The notes under the pieces: generated by a model
Told to the model about the DNA's origin: nothing
What the model saw: the letters and a program-made list of their open reading frames with translations, nothing else
Database searches by the model: none
Made by a program: the position numbers and the translations under genes
Part shown: positions 17,684-27,368 of the stretch, in pieces
Position numbering within the stretch: position 1 is the first letter of the stretch
Layout of the letters: every line of letters begins with the position of its first letter
Source of the DNA: Pedobacter rhizosphaerae
GTDB taxonomy: Bacteria; Bacteroidota; Bacteroidia; Sphingobacteriales; Sphingobacteriaceae
DNA length: 64,000 bases
Direction of reading: 5' to 3'
Assembly: GCF_900111155.1 (NCBI RefSeq)
Contig: NZ_FOGG01000020.1
Location: 32,985 to 96,984 of the forward strand

Positions 17684-18299
17684 TATCTTCCTCCCCGTAT
17701 TTGTTTTGCAGATGTTTTTTGTCCTCTTTTGCTCCATCATTAATCAAATCGGCAAAAGTACTGGTGATGAACTGTTCTTGCAGAAGAAATGAATCGCGGG
17801 AAAGTGTGACTGAACACCAAACCATAAGTGCTGTCAAGGGAATTTGGACGAATAAAATTGATGGTAGACAGTTAAAAGGGGTTTTAGTAACCTGAAAAAC
17901 ATAAAATATGCCGATCAGAAATATCAGTAATTTAGACCAATCGTTTATCTTTACTCTAATTGAATAAGTCCTGGTTTTGGCTTTTTCTTCTTCGGATTTG
18001 TTGGTTTTAAACAGATTTGTGCTTAGTGAGCTCATACGGTTAAAGGCAAACATGGGCAAACTACCATTTACCAAGAGATTAATTACATTAATTAAGGTTA
18101 CCTGCTTGGGGTCTTTAAAAAGACAAAAACCAATCATTGAAATTCCAACTAGCATTAATGGGTGGATCAGGTTGGGTAATTTCCAAAGGTCTAAATCATC
18201 AGCAATATGTTTTTCGATCTTTTCCAAGATAGCGATCTCGGTTTTCCGGAAGATAATTTTTCGTATTGAAAAAAAGTTTTTAAGTGTGTCCCTATCCAT
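17676..18299 (-). CDS. Multi-pass membrane protein, partner of the DGQHR gene
   Basis: About 207 residues from ATG 18299 (an upstream ATG at 18347 would add 16). Hydrophobic segments LIHPLMLVGISMIGFCLF, a weaker VINLLVNGSLPMFAFN, WSKLLIFLIGIFYVFQV and IPLTALMVWCSVTL indicate three or four membrane spans, with a charged N-terminus and a Lys/Glu-rich cytoplasmic tail. No named family was recognised. Translational overlap with the DGQHR gene says the two work together. A membrane effector controlled by a DNA- or nucleotide-sensing partner is one reading, but nothing in the sequence proves it. No Shine-Dalgarno site supports either start. Confidence 0.7.
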   Translation of the reverse strand: MDRDTLKNFFSIRKIIFRKTEIAILEKIEKHIADDLDLWKLPNLIHPLMLVGISMIGFCLFKDPKQVTLINVINLLVNGSLPMFAFNRMSSLSTNLFKTNKSEEEKAKTRTYSIRVKINDWSKLLIFLIGIFYVFQVTKTPFNCLPSILFVQIPLTALMVWCSVTLSRDSFLLQEQFITSTFADLINDGAKEDKKHLQNKYGEEDNG

Positions 18300-18702
18300 G
18301 GTTAATTTGTGTGGAAATTGAACTCGATGGAATTTTAGGATCACCATTTAATGTTTTAAAAATGGAATTATTCATGAACTGAGCATTTAGAATTTTTCAA
18401 ATATAGTTTTTTATGACATTGAAATCAAATGTGGTTTGTTTACTCATTTCTTAAAATTTTTATAATCGCAAAAGTTGGTTAATAGCGCCTGTGACTTTAA
18501 ATTGGAAGAGTGAAATATCTGTTTTGATATTTTGTAATATTTGCTCTCATTTTTTCAGGGCGGTCTATTTGGAGCTTAAAATTGCATCACAGCAAGATTG
18601 ATCGATCTATTATAATCATATTCCCTATTGGATTAAAGACACTCTAGAGCGGTAATTTACCTTGGTTTATTTTGCAACATTTGTTAAAACCTAATTTAAT
18701 AA
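18300..18702. other. Divergent intergenic region upstream of the dpt operon
   Basis: No coding frame is convincing. It must hold the promoters of the membrane/DGQHR pair (leftward) and of the XRE-dptFGH operon (rightward). CCTTGGTTTA at 18660-18669 matches the right arm and next bases of the inverted repeat before dndC (27348-27357). A T-run plus CAGGGCGGTCT at 18550-18566 recurs at 33314-33330. Confidence 0.55.
18550..18566. repeat. 17-base near-direct repeat, left copy
   Basis: TTTTTTCAGGGCGGTCT here and TTTTTTCAGGTCGGTCT at 33314-33330 differ by one base and bracket the XRE/dpt/dnd/ParB block exactly. They could be the scar of insertion of the cluster, but part of the match is a T-run. 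Confidence 0.3.
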
Positions 18703-18945
18703 ATGAAGGAAATATCAAGTGAGGAAAAGCGGCTTCTAATCAACCTGGCTAACAGGATTAAGTCGCTGCGGATTGAAAAAGGATATTCCAACTATGAACA
18801 TTTTGCCAATGATAGTGGCATATCCCGTACCCAATATGGCCGGTATGAGCAGGGCGATAATCTCAAATTTTTAACGCTTTGCAAGGTATTGGACGGACTT
18901 GGAATTACACTAAAAGAATTTTTTAGTGAGGGTTTCGATCACTAA
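18703..18945 (+). CDS. XRE-family helix-turn-helix regulator
   Basis: This 80-residue protein is almost entirely one helix-turn-helix domain: LANRIKSLRIEKGYSNYEHF, then SGISRTQYGRYEQGDNLKF with the recognition helix, and LCKVLDGLGITLKEFF as the closing helix. It stands 28 bases before dptF on the same strand and so is the first gene of the dptFGH operon. Small XRE proteins in this place normally control the operon that carries them. Candidate sites are the half-site at 18660-18669 upstream and the related inverted repeat at 27323-27356. Stand-alone XRE proteins of this size bind as dimers. Confidence 0.88.
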   Translation: MKEISSEEKRLLINLANRIKSLRIEKGYSNYEHFANDSGISRTQYGRYEQGDNLKFLTLCKVLDGLGITLKEFFSEGFDH

Positions 18946-18973
18946 AATTGGCGCTGTTTAACTTAACGCTCTT

Positions 18974-20704
18974 ATGGCACTTAAAAAATTACTAGACACG
19001 CTGAAGCTGTCAGCTAAGGAAGCCGTGGTGGACGGTGAACATGCTTCATTAAGCGAGCTGAAGCGGTATCTCCACGTCGAAAGAAAAATTGAAAAGGATC
19101 TTAGTTCATTGATCCTGGAATCAGGTTCCAGGGACCAATCGAGCTTGATCTTGGTTCTGGGAAATGTGGGAGATGGAAAATCTCACCTTTTGGCCAGGAT
19201 GTGGGAAATGCACAAGGAAATCCTTGATACTTTTAAGGTATATAACGATGCAACTGAAAGTCGGTCAAAGCACAAAAGTTATCTTGAAAACTTGGCCGAG
19301 GTATTCTCTCCTTACCGCGATGGAGAACTTTCTACTGGAAAGCAGATCGTAAAGACCATTATCGCAATCAATCTGGGGACGCTTGCTAATTTTCTTGAAC
19401 ATGTTGGGGAAGAGTTCAACGGACTTAGAAAATATGTAGAGGATTGGCGGTTGATTGACCCTGAAAATACTGATTCCGCTCCTCCGGTAAATGACCACTT
19501 TTTTTCTGTCAATCTAACCGATTATCAAATTTTCGATCTCCAACCTGACGGGGCTAGATCTAATGTTCTTTTAGAGGTGATCAGGCGAATTGTTGCGAAA
19601 AATGCAGACAACCCTTTTTATGCCGCGTTTTTGCAGGATTATAAGGAAGATAGTGCTGAAAGCTATTGTCCGATCCGTTATAATTTTGAAATGCTTGGTT
19701 TGCCAAGTGTGCAGACCGCCCTTAGTGAGCTGATTGTCAAAACGGTTTTGGTAGACAAGCTTATTATATCGGTCCGTTTATTGATGAACCTGGTTTATGA
19801 TTTGATTGTGCCGGCTGAATTTGCTCAAATGAATGATGAAGAGATTCATCAGCGCGTTATAGAAGCAAAATACCAGAAAGATTTTTACAGTCATACCTTG
19901 CCTGTGTTATTGTTTGAAAGTGGTTCAACTTCAAATATCCTTAAGAGTATTTCTGGATATGATCCTGTGGATGGAGGAAGTGAGGAACTGGATGAAAAAA
20001 TTATTAAGATCGGAACATCCGATAATAGAAGAGATTATTTTGTGATAGATAAACTATTGCAGGATAAAGATCCCTTGTTTCGGGTTATACAGCTCTTAGA
20101 TACCGCTCAAACCATTTCACTTTACCTTCGGCTGAGATTTTTGAAAATCGATAGTGTTAAATTGGCCGCCAGTCCTTTCGATCTCTACATCAAGTACCTT
20201 TACCTTTATAATTCTGGTGATATCAAAGCGATGTTACCGCTCTATAAAGAGGTACAGAATGCAATCTATTTGTGGAACGGGTTGACCTTTGGAAACAGCG
20301 CCAGAATTAATTTGAATATCGGCCGTAAACAGAGCCTATTCCAGATCAGCCAAAAGCTGGAATTGCAATTCGTCCCTACAACAATTTTAGCGATGTCTGA
20401 TGCAAGCAAATTTTCTAGCAACCTTAGTTTAGCATTCAAGGTATTGCCACATGAAAAGATTTTTTCTCTTTCGATTGATCTCCCTCTATATGAATTGATT
20501 GCGAAGATCAACAATGGCTATAGGCCGAACAGAATCGATAAAAGCCTTCAGGTTAAGTTCACTCAATTTGTAAATGATGTCAGCAAATTTGAAGCGCAGA
20601 ACAAAGAGCTGATGATTCAGGAATTCACTGGCGAAAATAAGCAGGTTTTTACCCTTCAGTTTACTCCAGGTTTTGACGATTTCCAATTTAAGAAGAACGC
20701 ATGA
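18974..20704 (+). CDS. dptF: DptF, phosphorothioation-dependent restriction ATPase
   Basis: DptF (DndF) is one of three proteins that restrict DNA lacking phosphorothioate marks. The 576-residue product has a Walker A motif GNVGDGKS at 63-70, followed by an AAA-like core, and a helical C-terminal half. Length and position as the first of three overlapping genes fit the family. Its last four bases (ATGA) are also the start of dptG. The operon opens with an XRE regulator gene 28 bases upstream. DptF is thought to work with DptG and the large ATPase DptH at the DNA. The assignment rests on the P-loop sequence, size and gene order together. Confidence 0.9.
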   Translation: MALKKLLDTLKLSAKEAVVDGEHASLSELKRYLHVERKIEKDLSSLILESGSRDQSSLILVLGNVGDGKSHLLARMWEMHKEILDTFKVYNDATESRSKHKSYLENLAEVFSPYRDGELSTGKQIVKTIIAINLGTLANFLEHVGEEFNGLRKYVEDWRLIDPENTDSAPPVNDHFFSVNLTDYQIFDLQPDGARSNVLLEVIRRIVAKNADNPFYAAFLQDYKEDSAESYCPIRYNFEMLGLPSVQTALSELIVKTVLVDKLIISVRLLMNLVYDLIVPAEFAQMNDEEIHQRVIEAKYQKDFYSHTLPVLLFESGSTSNILKSISGYDPVDGGSEELDEKIIKIGTSDNRRDYFVIDKLLQDKDPLFRVIQLLDTAQTISLYLRLRFLKIDSVKLAASPFDLYIKYLYLYNSGDIKAMLPLYKEVQNAIYLWNGLTFGNSARINLNIGRKQSLFQISQKLELQFVPTTILAMSDASKFSSNLSLAFKVLPHEKIFSLSIDLPLYELIAKINNGYRPNRIDKSLQVKFTQFVNDVSKFEAQNKELMIQEFTGENKQVFTLQFTPGFDDFQFKKNA

Positions 20705-22116
20705 GATTTAAGATAGATACAGAAGGATTTAAGAAAAATCTTTTCCTTAAAGATACTTTTAGGCATAAGCCGGGCAAGGTGATTAAAGTTTTCCCTTTTA
20801 TTGCAAATGCTACCTCTCTTCGTGAAGAAGAAGTGAAGTTAGCGCTAATAGATTTTAAAGGGGTTGCAGGTGCCTGCTTCCGCGAAGCAATGGGGCTGTC
20901 TCAGAATGCAGATTTTGATAAAGATAAATTTATTGCTGTTGTCTGTGAAAAGGCAGGAGCACCGGGAGATCCTAATTTAAAAAATATTTTAGAAAGCGTA
21001 GCCTTCGATGAACACGGGCAGTTGGTACTTTTTGACGTACTGGTTTATCCTCACATCAGACATTCAAAGTTCAACCCGACTTTGACCAATATTGCAAAAT
21101 GCCTATATTCTGTTTTTTTTGATCTCAACGAGCAACAGAACTTAAAAAGCCTGGCCAATAAAGATCCAGACAACCTGCTCTATAAACTGATCTTGTTATG
21201 CCTGCCAGCAGATGAGAAAGAGGAAAATGTGCATGAACGTTATGTGATGGCCTCAGAGAAAACGAAAGCATTGTTTAAAAAAGATCTTCAGACTTTGCTA
21301 TCGCAGCCGGATCTGTTTGTCAACAGTTTTCATCAGTTGCTCAAATTCTATTTTTTCAGATACATTACCGACCTCACCATTGAACTGAATAGTTTTTTTG
21401 ATCAACCTACTGATAAGCTGTTCTTTTCAGTACAGTGGGAGAAGCTTCAGGATTACAGGTTGCCTATCACCAATGGTTGGAAGATGTTTGAAAATCACGT
21501 AGAGAAGATCTTTTCCCATGCTGTGAATCTGGAAATGATCAACTATATAGAAGGTTTTCAGGATGGCCCCCTAACTTACCAACAGATCTCTGTTCACCTT
21601 GCCTCAATGGACAAAGATGAAAAAGACGAGTTGAAAGAAGCCTTGAACGAGCTTAAAGAGATGTACAAAGAAGGGATTAAGGATGTGAACTGGGGTAATT
21701 TTTCACCTTCGCAGGTCGATACCGATGAGGCTACCGTGCAGAGGGCAATCATTGAACTCTTTGAGATGATCGAGTTTCAGTTTGGACAGAGTAACAGAGA
21801 AAGGGCAAAGGAAGCTTATCAGCAATGGATGATCGATTTTACCAATTTCAACTTTTCTAGAAAGCGCGGGAAATTAGGGCTGTCTTTAGCACTGAACCAG
21901 GAACAGTTGCTGCTACTGACACGGTTATGCGTGGGAAATCATGATCGGATCAGGTTAAATCAGCTATGGGATGAGCTTGAACAGAGAGGGGTAAGATTTG
22001 ATAATGTTTCCAGGGACCATGTGCTAAGTTATTACGAAAAAATCAATTTACTGGAAAAGAAAAGTGATAGCGGTGATGCCCAGTATATCAGCAAATTTAA
22101 TCCCACAATGTTATGA
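20701..22116 (+). CDS. dptG: DptG, phosphorothioation-dependent restriction protein
   Basis: The 471-residue product has no catalytic motif that I can see, as expected for DptG, the linking member of the DptFGH restriction complex. It starts MRFKIDTEGFKKNLFLKDTF and shows alternating hydrophobic and charged helices; the C-terminal 100 residues (LALNQEQLLLLTRLCVGNHD onward) look like a winged-helix-type region. It overlaps both neighbours by 4 bases, so the three dpt genes are translationally coupled. The name depends mostly on gene order between dptF and dptH, with size in agreement (usual range about 400-480). Confidence 0.85.
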   Translation: MRFKIDTEGFKKNLFLKDTFRHKPGKVIKVFPFIANATSLREEEVKLALIDFKGVAGACFREAMGLSQNADFDKDKFIAVVCEKAGAPGDPNLKNILESVAFDEHGQLVLFDVLVYPHIRHSKFNPTLTNIAKCLYSVFFDLNEQQNLKSLANKDPDNLLYKLILLCLPADEKEENVHERYVMASEKTKALFKKDLQTLLSQPDLFVNSFHQLLKFYFFRYITDLTIELNSFFDQPTDKLFFSVQWEKLQDYRLPITNGWKMFENHVEKIFSHAVNLEMINYIEGFQDGPLTYQQISVHLASMDKDEKDELKEALNELKEMYKEGIKDVNWGNFSPSQVDTDEATVQRAIIELFEMIEFQFGQSNRERAKEAYQQWMIDFTNFNFSRKRGKLGLSLALNQEQLLLLTRLCVGNHDRIRLNQLWDELEQRGVRFDNVSRDHVLSYYEKINLLEKKSDSGDAQYISKFNPTML

Positions 22117-25100
22117 TCGAGACTAAAGAATATATATACGATTACATATCAGAGGTTTTGCTTGATTATCTCAGCAAGAACCACATTTCTCCAGGTGAAA
22201 AATTCCATATTAAATACGAACAGGCAGAACAAGTTTTCGAGCAGTATAATGCCTTGGAAGATATCGCAAAAAGAGATGGTTATGATGTGGCGCCTTTTAC
22301 CCATGAAGATTACCATACCTATAGTATCAAGCTTGCCGGTTGTCGATTGGTCATTGCAGCGAGTGCTCCGGATGTTAGCGAAGATTTTTTGACTGGACTC
22401 AGAAATCAGATTTCAGACGGCAAAGAGAATTTTGAAGGGGCTGCAATTCTTTTTATCCATAATACCTCATTGGACAGCATTGTAGGCGGCTGTAAAAGTT
22501 TGTCCGAGACTTCTAAGCCACTCAATGTAAATTATGTTCGTGATAAAATAAAAAACCAGATCCAGCAGGATCCGCATTTTTCTAAAAGTGACAAATTAGT
22601 GCTCAGGTTTCGCATCGATGATTCGGCTGAAGATCGGGATGACGATTTTTCGCTTTTTAATTATTCTATTTTCCTGCGCATTTTAGGAAAAAAGAAGATC
22701 GAGCTAGAAGATTATGCAAAACTAGGCCTTTTCCCTGATCGGGGACTTAAAACTGTCTCGGATGAGGACGGTCTTAAACGACTGTTCAAAAATGAAGAAT
22801 GGTTCGATCAAGTTAGTAATGGACATCAATATGGTGGCCTGGATAAAATTTTAGAAAGACAGTTTAGTCAGGAAGGGGTTACAAAACTTTCTCGTCCACA
22901 AGACTGGATGAATGAAGACCTAACAGATGTTTCCAATTGGAACACAGAAAGGAACAAAACAACCAATATTACCTATTCTCCTAATGTAACGGAACTAACA
23001 GACGACCTGTTAACCTGTTGGGATAGTGCAGATGGAGATAGCCTGGCCAAAGAGCGGATTAGGCATATCTTGATTTTCAACCACCAATTGCTCGCCAGAG
23101 TTAATTTTTCGCTCAATTTTGATGGACGCCTTAGAAAAGAAGGACTTAGTCAACCGAAAAATCTGACCGGAAGTGAATATAGCATCAGCGGGAGAAAAAT
23201 TCAGATGACGATGATCGCTGGCGATCACGAAGGAGTTGTGATGAAGAGTATTTCTTATACGCAACCGGGCTTCTCTTCAAAATTTGTCTTCAATTTTCTC
23301 ATTGTACCTTTTAAGGCACAGATTTTACTGGGCATCAAGTCCTTTTACCGCATAAAAGGCAAACCCAATGACTGGCACCTTTTACTTAAAACTAAAGATG
23401 CCATAACTTTTAATCCTGGTCAGGAGTCCGTGCTGAGCGAAAAAATCCGAGAGGACTCGGTGTTTACTCTTAACGAGGGACGAAGCCTGGTGCTACAACC
23501 AGATGTTGTTCTTTCAGATAGCGAAATAGAGGATATTAAGTTTTCAATCCAATATGAAGATTTGATAATTCCGCTTCATTTGGCGGTTGATAATGAGGTG
23601 CCGCAATTTATCTCCGCACAGGAGGTGAGGGAGAAAAAGATCGTCGGGGGTTCCTTTACTTACACAAGTGTAAGCGAAAAAGATAAGATTACTGTTACCC
23701 TTAGCCAGGGTACTAAAAGATATTATGTTAAAGAAGAGTTTCGCGAGAATTTAGCTTTCGAACAATCAATTATCAATGCAGATTACCTGGCCTTTTATCA
23801 GCATTTGGACAACAATCTTTTACCGAAGGAGGATATACTTGTAGATCATTCGGTACGCCAGGCATATCTGGCGCTTTTGGAATATTTCCGTATCCATAGG
23901 CTTTTGCCTAGCCTTGCCCAGCTCACTCCAACTCTTCATGATTTATACAGCACATTTCTTGGGAGCTTTTTACAAGCTTTAGAAGGAATCGAAACCGGAA
24001 AGGCACTCCATCATAACCAGGGCGATCTGCTTCGGATCGGGAGCGTCGAGATGACCTCGGGTAATAAAATGCTCAAGCTATCTCCGTTGCATCCTATTAA
24101 TATCGCTTATTTGCTCAAAGTGACCGAGAAGTTAAATGGAGAAGAACTGGCCTCTTATCTGTTTAAAAGGTTAAGACCGATCAACCTTGTGCCCTATATC
24201 AAAGGAAACCAAAAGAAATCTGGAGACGGGCATTATTATTACCAGCCGATCGAGCATACCGGGTCAAGAGAGTGGCTGTACTATTTTTGTGATGAGGTGT
24301 ACGCTCAACAGGTATCCAAACACTTCGTTCCAGATCTGGTACATAAAAAACTCGATCAGTTCCTAAAACATTTTGCTTATCTGTTTGTGGGGCAACGCTC
24401 GGTCCTAAAAATTAATGTTTTCAATCAAGGGGACTGTAGCGAGATTGTACAGGGCATTTTAAGCTATTACGCCAAGTTCTTTAGGCAGGAAAAGCTGAAA
24501 GCTGATGATGCAGTTTCTATCCAGGTAAAGATATACGGATCGCATGGATACATGACTAAATTTGAAGAACTGACGCTATGTGATCAGGTGGAGAATCTGG
24601 AAAAATCATTCGATATCAAGCTTCCTTTTGTGCCAGATCCCGATGAGTTATTTGATCTGTACAGTAAAAAACTCACTTTTTTTAAAGTAGAAGACGGCAA
24701 TGAATATTCCTACGCCCATCTTTCTTTTTATCAGTTTGCCCCTTCGCAAGTTGCCAAAAATGCCAACAATATTTTTGAAATACCATCAGGGGTGAGCCTT
24801 GATGGGTTAATGGCTGACGTGCCTTCGGTATTCCAGCGTGATTCATTTAGGACAGGTTTCGGTGCTGAGGGGAGAGAGGTGGAAAATGGTTCTTTTTTAG
24901 GATTGATCAATAAATTGAACAGCTATGCCAAAGTTGTTAATAGCCATGATCAGTACAATCCAAACGAGGCAATAGGTTTTGTGATCAACAAAAATGCAAG
25001 TAATCAGCTTGAGGGCATATATTCCAACAGTCAGTGGGTGACTTTTATCGAGCCCAAGGTTGACCTCACTTTTTTTAAATCCTTCAAGGATATCGTTATT

Positions 25101-27260
25101 ATTCACTATAGTGACCAATACAATAATGCCAGTGGCTATGATGCGATAACTATCACCAGTAAATGGATCCCCTACAAGGCGACCATTCAGGAAGTTTTCC
25201 GCCAGCAGGAAGAGGAAATATCGGATGAGGCATTGATCCATGTAATCGATCAGTTTAATGCAATCAATGGCGAGTGGTTGCTTGATCTGAATACGCCTAC
25301 CAAAAATGCAGGTTATTTCAGAATGGAAAAATTGAGTATGCTCAGCGCAGTCAAATCTATGCTCGCTATTCTTGATCATCCCGATATTACCTGGGTGCCT
25401 ATATCTCTCGAAGAGATTCTGCGGGTATCGGGAGCAGTAGGATTAAAGCAGGCAGACGGGCTATTTTCTGCTAAGAACCTAGGTAGTGAGGGGGTGCATT
25501 CAGATGATTTGTTATTTGTCGGATTGGAGGAAACTGATGGTGAGCTAGCGATGTATCTTTATCCTGTCGAGGTTAAAATTGGGAATATAGATCCTGCAAC
25601 AATTCTGAAAGCAAAGGAGCAGAGTGCTAAAACGGCAGGCCTGCTTAGAAAATATCTGATGGATGAAGACAGACTTGCCGCGAAAATTTATCGGAACTTT
25701 TTTGCGAAATTAATGTTGATCAGTGCTGAAAAGTTTGCTTTGTATAACGTCTGGCCAGAATATAGCGAAAAGTGGCAGTCCATAGCCAGTCATAAGGCCA
25801 GACTGCTGAATGATGATTTCAGAATCCTAAACACCTTGGATAGACATATCGGTTACTTTGGTGTGCTGGCTTTTAAGTGGGCCAGCGAATTTATGAGCCG
25901 TTCGATTGCTTATGATGATGACGGCTGTATTGTGACCCTGCTAAAAGGGGATTCGCTGCGCGCGCTGCATGAGGGGGTGAGCATTTTAAGAAATGAATTG
26001 GATACAGAAACATTAGATTCCATTAAAGCCAAATCGTTGCTCCGTCACCGGTATTTAGATAGCGACGAAGTAGATGAATTCGAAAGTAAACCTGCCCTTC
26101 AGCTTGAAATCGAATTGCTCCAAGATGATGAAGATGGATTTGATGTTGGTACAACCACGCTGACCTTTAACAAACTAGCTCAGACAGATATCATCAAGAT
26201 CTATAGTGCAGTATATGAAAAGTTAACTGCGATAGGTATTGGAATTATAAAAGATCTTCCAGGTGACATTCATTTCTTTGAGGGACCAGCTTTTTACCGT
26301 TTCGAAATTAGGCCCGCGCCTGGTACGCTGATTAAAAAGCTGAAATCCGCCACAGAGGAACTCAATATCGCCCTCGAGCTTCCAGAAGGTTCGAGTGTAA
26401 GGATATTTTCTGACCTGGGCAAAATCTGGTTAGAGGCGCCCAAATCGGAAGATCAGAAAGTTACCGTTACCACTGAGCATCTCTGGTCCAGGTTTGTTAA
26501 AAATGAGGATTTTAGGATACCTTTTGGGGTTGATATAGAAGGAAACGTGAGCACGGTAAACCTATCATCATCCAATTCGCCGCATCTTTTACTCGCTGGC
26601 ACAACGGGGTCTGGCAAATCTGTAGTGCTCGATACGCTAATCCGGAGTGCAGCGCACTTTTATTCACCGGCAGAGCTTCGGTTATATCTGGTTGATCCCA
26701 AGGGTAATGAGTTAATCGATTTTGAAGATCTAGAGCATACGCCAAGGCCTAACGGCATGTCCTCTGAAGAGGCTATTGCTTTATTAGAGGAAGCAGTGCA
26801 GGAAATGGATCGTCGATACGTATTATTTAGAACTATTCGGGAATCATCGGGTAGGGCAGCAAAAGACATAAATGACTACAACAGTTTTGTCTCAGCAGAG
26901 AAAGCATTGCTTTTACCACGCTGGCTGATTGTCTTGGATGAGTATTCGGACCTGCTGGATGAAAATCCTGCAAACAAAAGTACTATTGAACTTTTATTGA
27001 AACGGCTTGCCCAGAAAGCAAGGGCTGCTGGAATTCATGTTATTGTGGCAACGCAAAAACCACTTGTCAACATTATCAGTTCAGCAATTAAATCTAATCT
27101 TCCAGGGGTGATTGCACTTCGGGTGAGAACCGCTGTTGATAGCAGGGTGATTTTAGATGATGCTGGAGCAGAAACGCTTGCCGGTAGAGGAGATGCTTTA
27201 TTCAAAAACGGAACTGGAAAAATGGTACGGATACAATGTGCGATATACGATCCAGGTTAA
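22113..27260 (+). CDS. dptH: DptH, large FtsK/HerA-like restriction ATPase
   Basis: This 1715-residue protein is the motor of phosphorothioation-dependent restriction. The FtsK/HerA-type domain is at the C-terminus: Walker A GTTGSGKS near residue 1495, LYLVDPKGNELIDFEDLEHT after it, Walker B WLIVLDEYSDLLDENP near 1605, and the sensor-like HVIVATQKPLVNIIS. The long N-terminal two thirds has no named domain and probably binds DNA and the other Dpt proteins; a region near 1120-1190 (LYPVEVKIGNIDP) resembles a nuclease-like beta-hairpin with Glu-x-Lys, which could be the cutting site (inference). Size matches DptH (about 1600-1800). It ends the dpt operon; 108 bases later dndC begins from its own promoter. 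Confidence 0.92.
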   Translation: MIETKEYIYDYISEVLLDYLSKNHISPGEKFHIKYEQAEQVFEQYNALEDIAKRDGYDVAPFTHEDYHTYSIKLAGCRLVIAASAPDVSEDFLTGLRNQISDGKENFEGAAILFIHNTSLDSIVGGCKSLSETSKPLNVNYVRDKIKNQIQQDPHFSKSDKLVLRFRIDDSAEDRDDDFSLFNYSIFLRILGKKKIELEDYAKLGLFPDRGLKTVSDEDGLKRLFKNEEWFDQVSNGHQYGGLDKILERQFSQEGVTKLSRPQDWMNEDLTDVSNWNTERNKTTNITYSPNVTELTDDLLTCWDSADGDSLAKERIRHILIFNHQLLARVNFSLNFDGRLRKEGLSQPKNLTGSEYSISGRKIQMTMIAGDHEGVVMKSISYTQPGFSSKFVFNFLIVPFKAQILLGIKSFYRIKGKPNDWHLLLKTKDAITFNPGQESVLSEKIREDSVFTLNEGRSLVLQPDVVLSDSEIEDIKFSIQYEDLIIPLHLAVDNEVPQFISAQEVREKKIVGGSFTYTSVSEKDKITVTLSQGTKRYYVKEEFRENLAFEQSIINADYLAFYQHLDNNLLPKEDILVDHSVRQAYLALLEYFRIHRLLPSLAQLTPTLHDLYSTFLGSFLQALEGIETGKALHHNQGDLLRIGSVEMTSGNKMLKLSPLHPINIAYLLKVTEKLNGEELASYLFKRLRPINLVPYIKGNQKKSGDGHYYYQPIEHTGSREWLYYFCDEVYAQQVSKHFVPDLVHKKLDQFLKHFAYLFVGQRSVLKINVFNQGDCSEIVQGILSYYAKFFRQEKLKADDAVSIQVKIYGSHGYMTKFEELTLCDQVENLEKSFDIKLPFVPDPDELFDLYSKKLTFFKVEDGNEYSYAHLSFYQFAPSQVAKNANNIFEIPSGVSLDGLMADVPSVFQRDSFRTGFGAEGREVENGSFLGLINKLNSYAKVVNSHDQYNPNEAIGFVINKNASNQLEGIYSNSQWVTFIEPKVDLTFFKSFKDIVIIHYSDQYNNASGYDAITITSKWIPYKATIQEVFRQQEEEISDEALIHVIDQFNAINGEWLLDLNTPTKNAGYFRMEKLSMLSAVKSMLAILDHPDITWVPISLEEILRVSGAVGLKQADGLFSAKNLGSEGVHSDDLLFVGLEETDGELAMYLYPVEVKIGNIDPATILKAKEQSAKTAGLLRKYLMDEDRLAAKIYRNFFAKLMLISAEKFALYNVWPEYSEKWQSIASHKARLLNDDFRILNTLDRHIGYFGVLAFKWASEFMSRSIAYDDDGCIVTLLKGDSLRALHEGVSILRNELDTETLDSIKAKSLLRHRYLDSDEVDEFESKPALQLEIELLQDDEDGFDVGTTTLTFNKLAQTDIIKIYSAVYEKLTAIGIGIIKDLPGDIHFFEGPAFYRFEIRPAPGTLIKKLKSATEELNIALELPEGSSVRIFSDLGKIWLEAPKSEDQKVTVTTEHLWSRFVKNEDFRIPFGVDIEGNVSTVNLSSSNSPHLLLAGTTGSGKSVVLDTLIRSAAHFYSPAELRLYLVDPKGNELIDFEDLEHTPRPNGMSSEEAIALLEEAVQEMDRRYVLFRTIRESSGRAAKDINDYNSFVSAEKALLLPRWLIVLDEYSDLLDENPANKSTIELLLKRLAQKARAAGIHVIVATQKPLVNIISSAIKSNLPGVIALRVRTAVDSRVILDDAGAETLAGRGDALFKNGTGKMVRIQCAIYDPG

Positions 27261-27289
27261 TAAGTGGAAAAATATTGTTCGTGGATGAC

Positions 27290-27319
27290 TTTGTTTAGCG
27301 CTATTATAAGCTAAATTTG
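27290..27319 (+). promoter_or_regulatory. Bacteroidota-type promoter of dndC
   Basis: TTTG at 27290-27293 and TAAATTTG at 27312-27319 are spaced by 18 bases, matching the Bacteroidota sigma-70 consensus (TTTG, then TAnnTTTG). Transcription would start a few bases downstream, at the foot of the inverted repeat 27323-27356. Confidence 0.6.
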
Positions 27320-27322
27320 TAG

Positions 27323-27356
27323 CCAAGGACAAAACCGTTCGGTTTGTCCTTGGTTT
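27323..27356 (+). promoter_or_regulatory. Inverted repeat at the predicted dndC transcript start
   Basis: CCAAGGACAAAACC and GGTTTGTCCTTGG pair over 13 bp with a single bulged A and a GTTC loop, followed by TTTAAAAG. The repeat starts 4 bases after the predicted -7 element and ends 12 bases before the dndC ATG. It can act as an operator for a dimeric regulator or as a 5' mRNA hairpin. The short T-run makes a simple terminator of dptH less likely but possible. Confidence 0.6.
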
Positions 27357-27368
27357 AAAAGATACACT

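Noticed and set aside
24897..25379. 160-residue minus-strand frame inside dptH
   Set aside because: Shadow of dptH; the plus frame carries the continuous family sequence.
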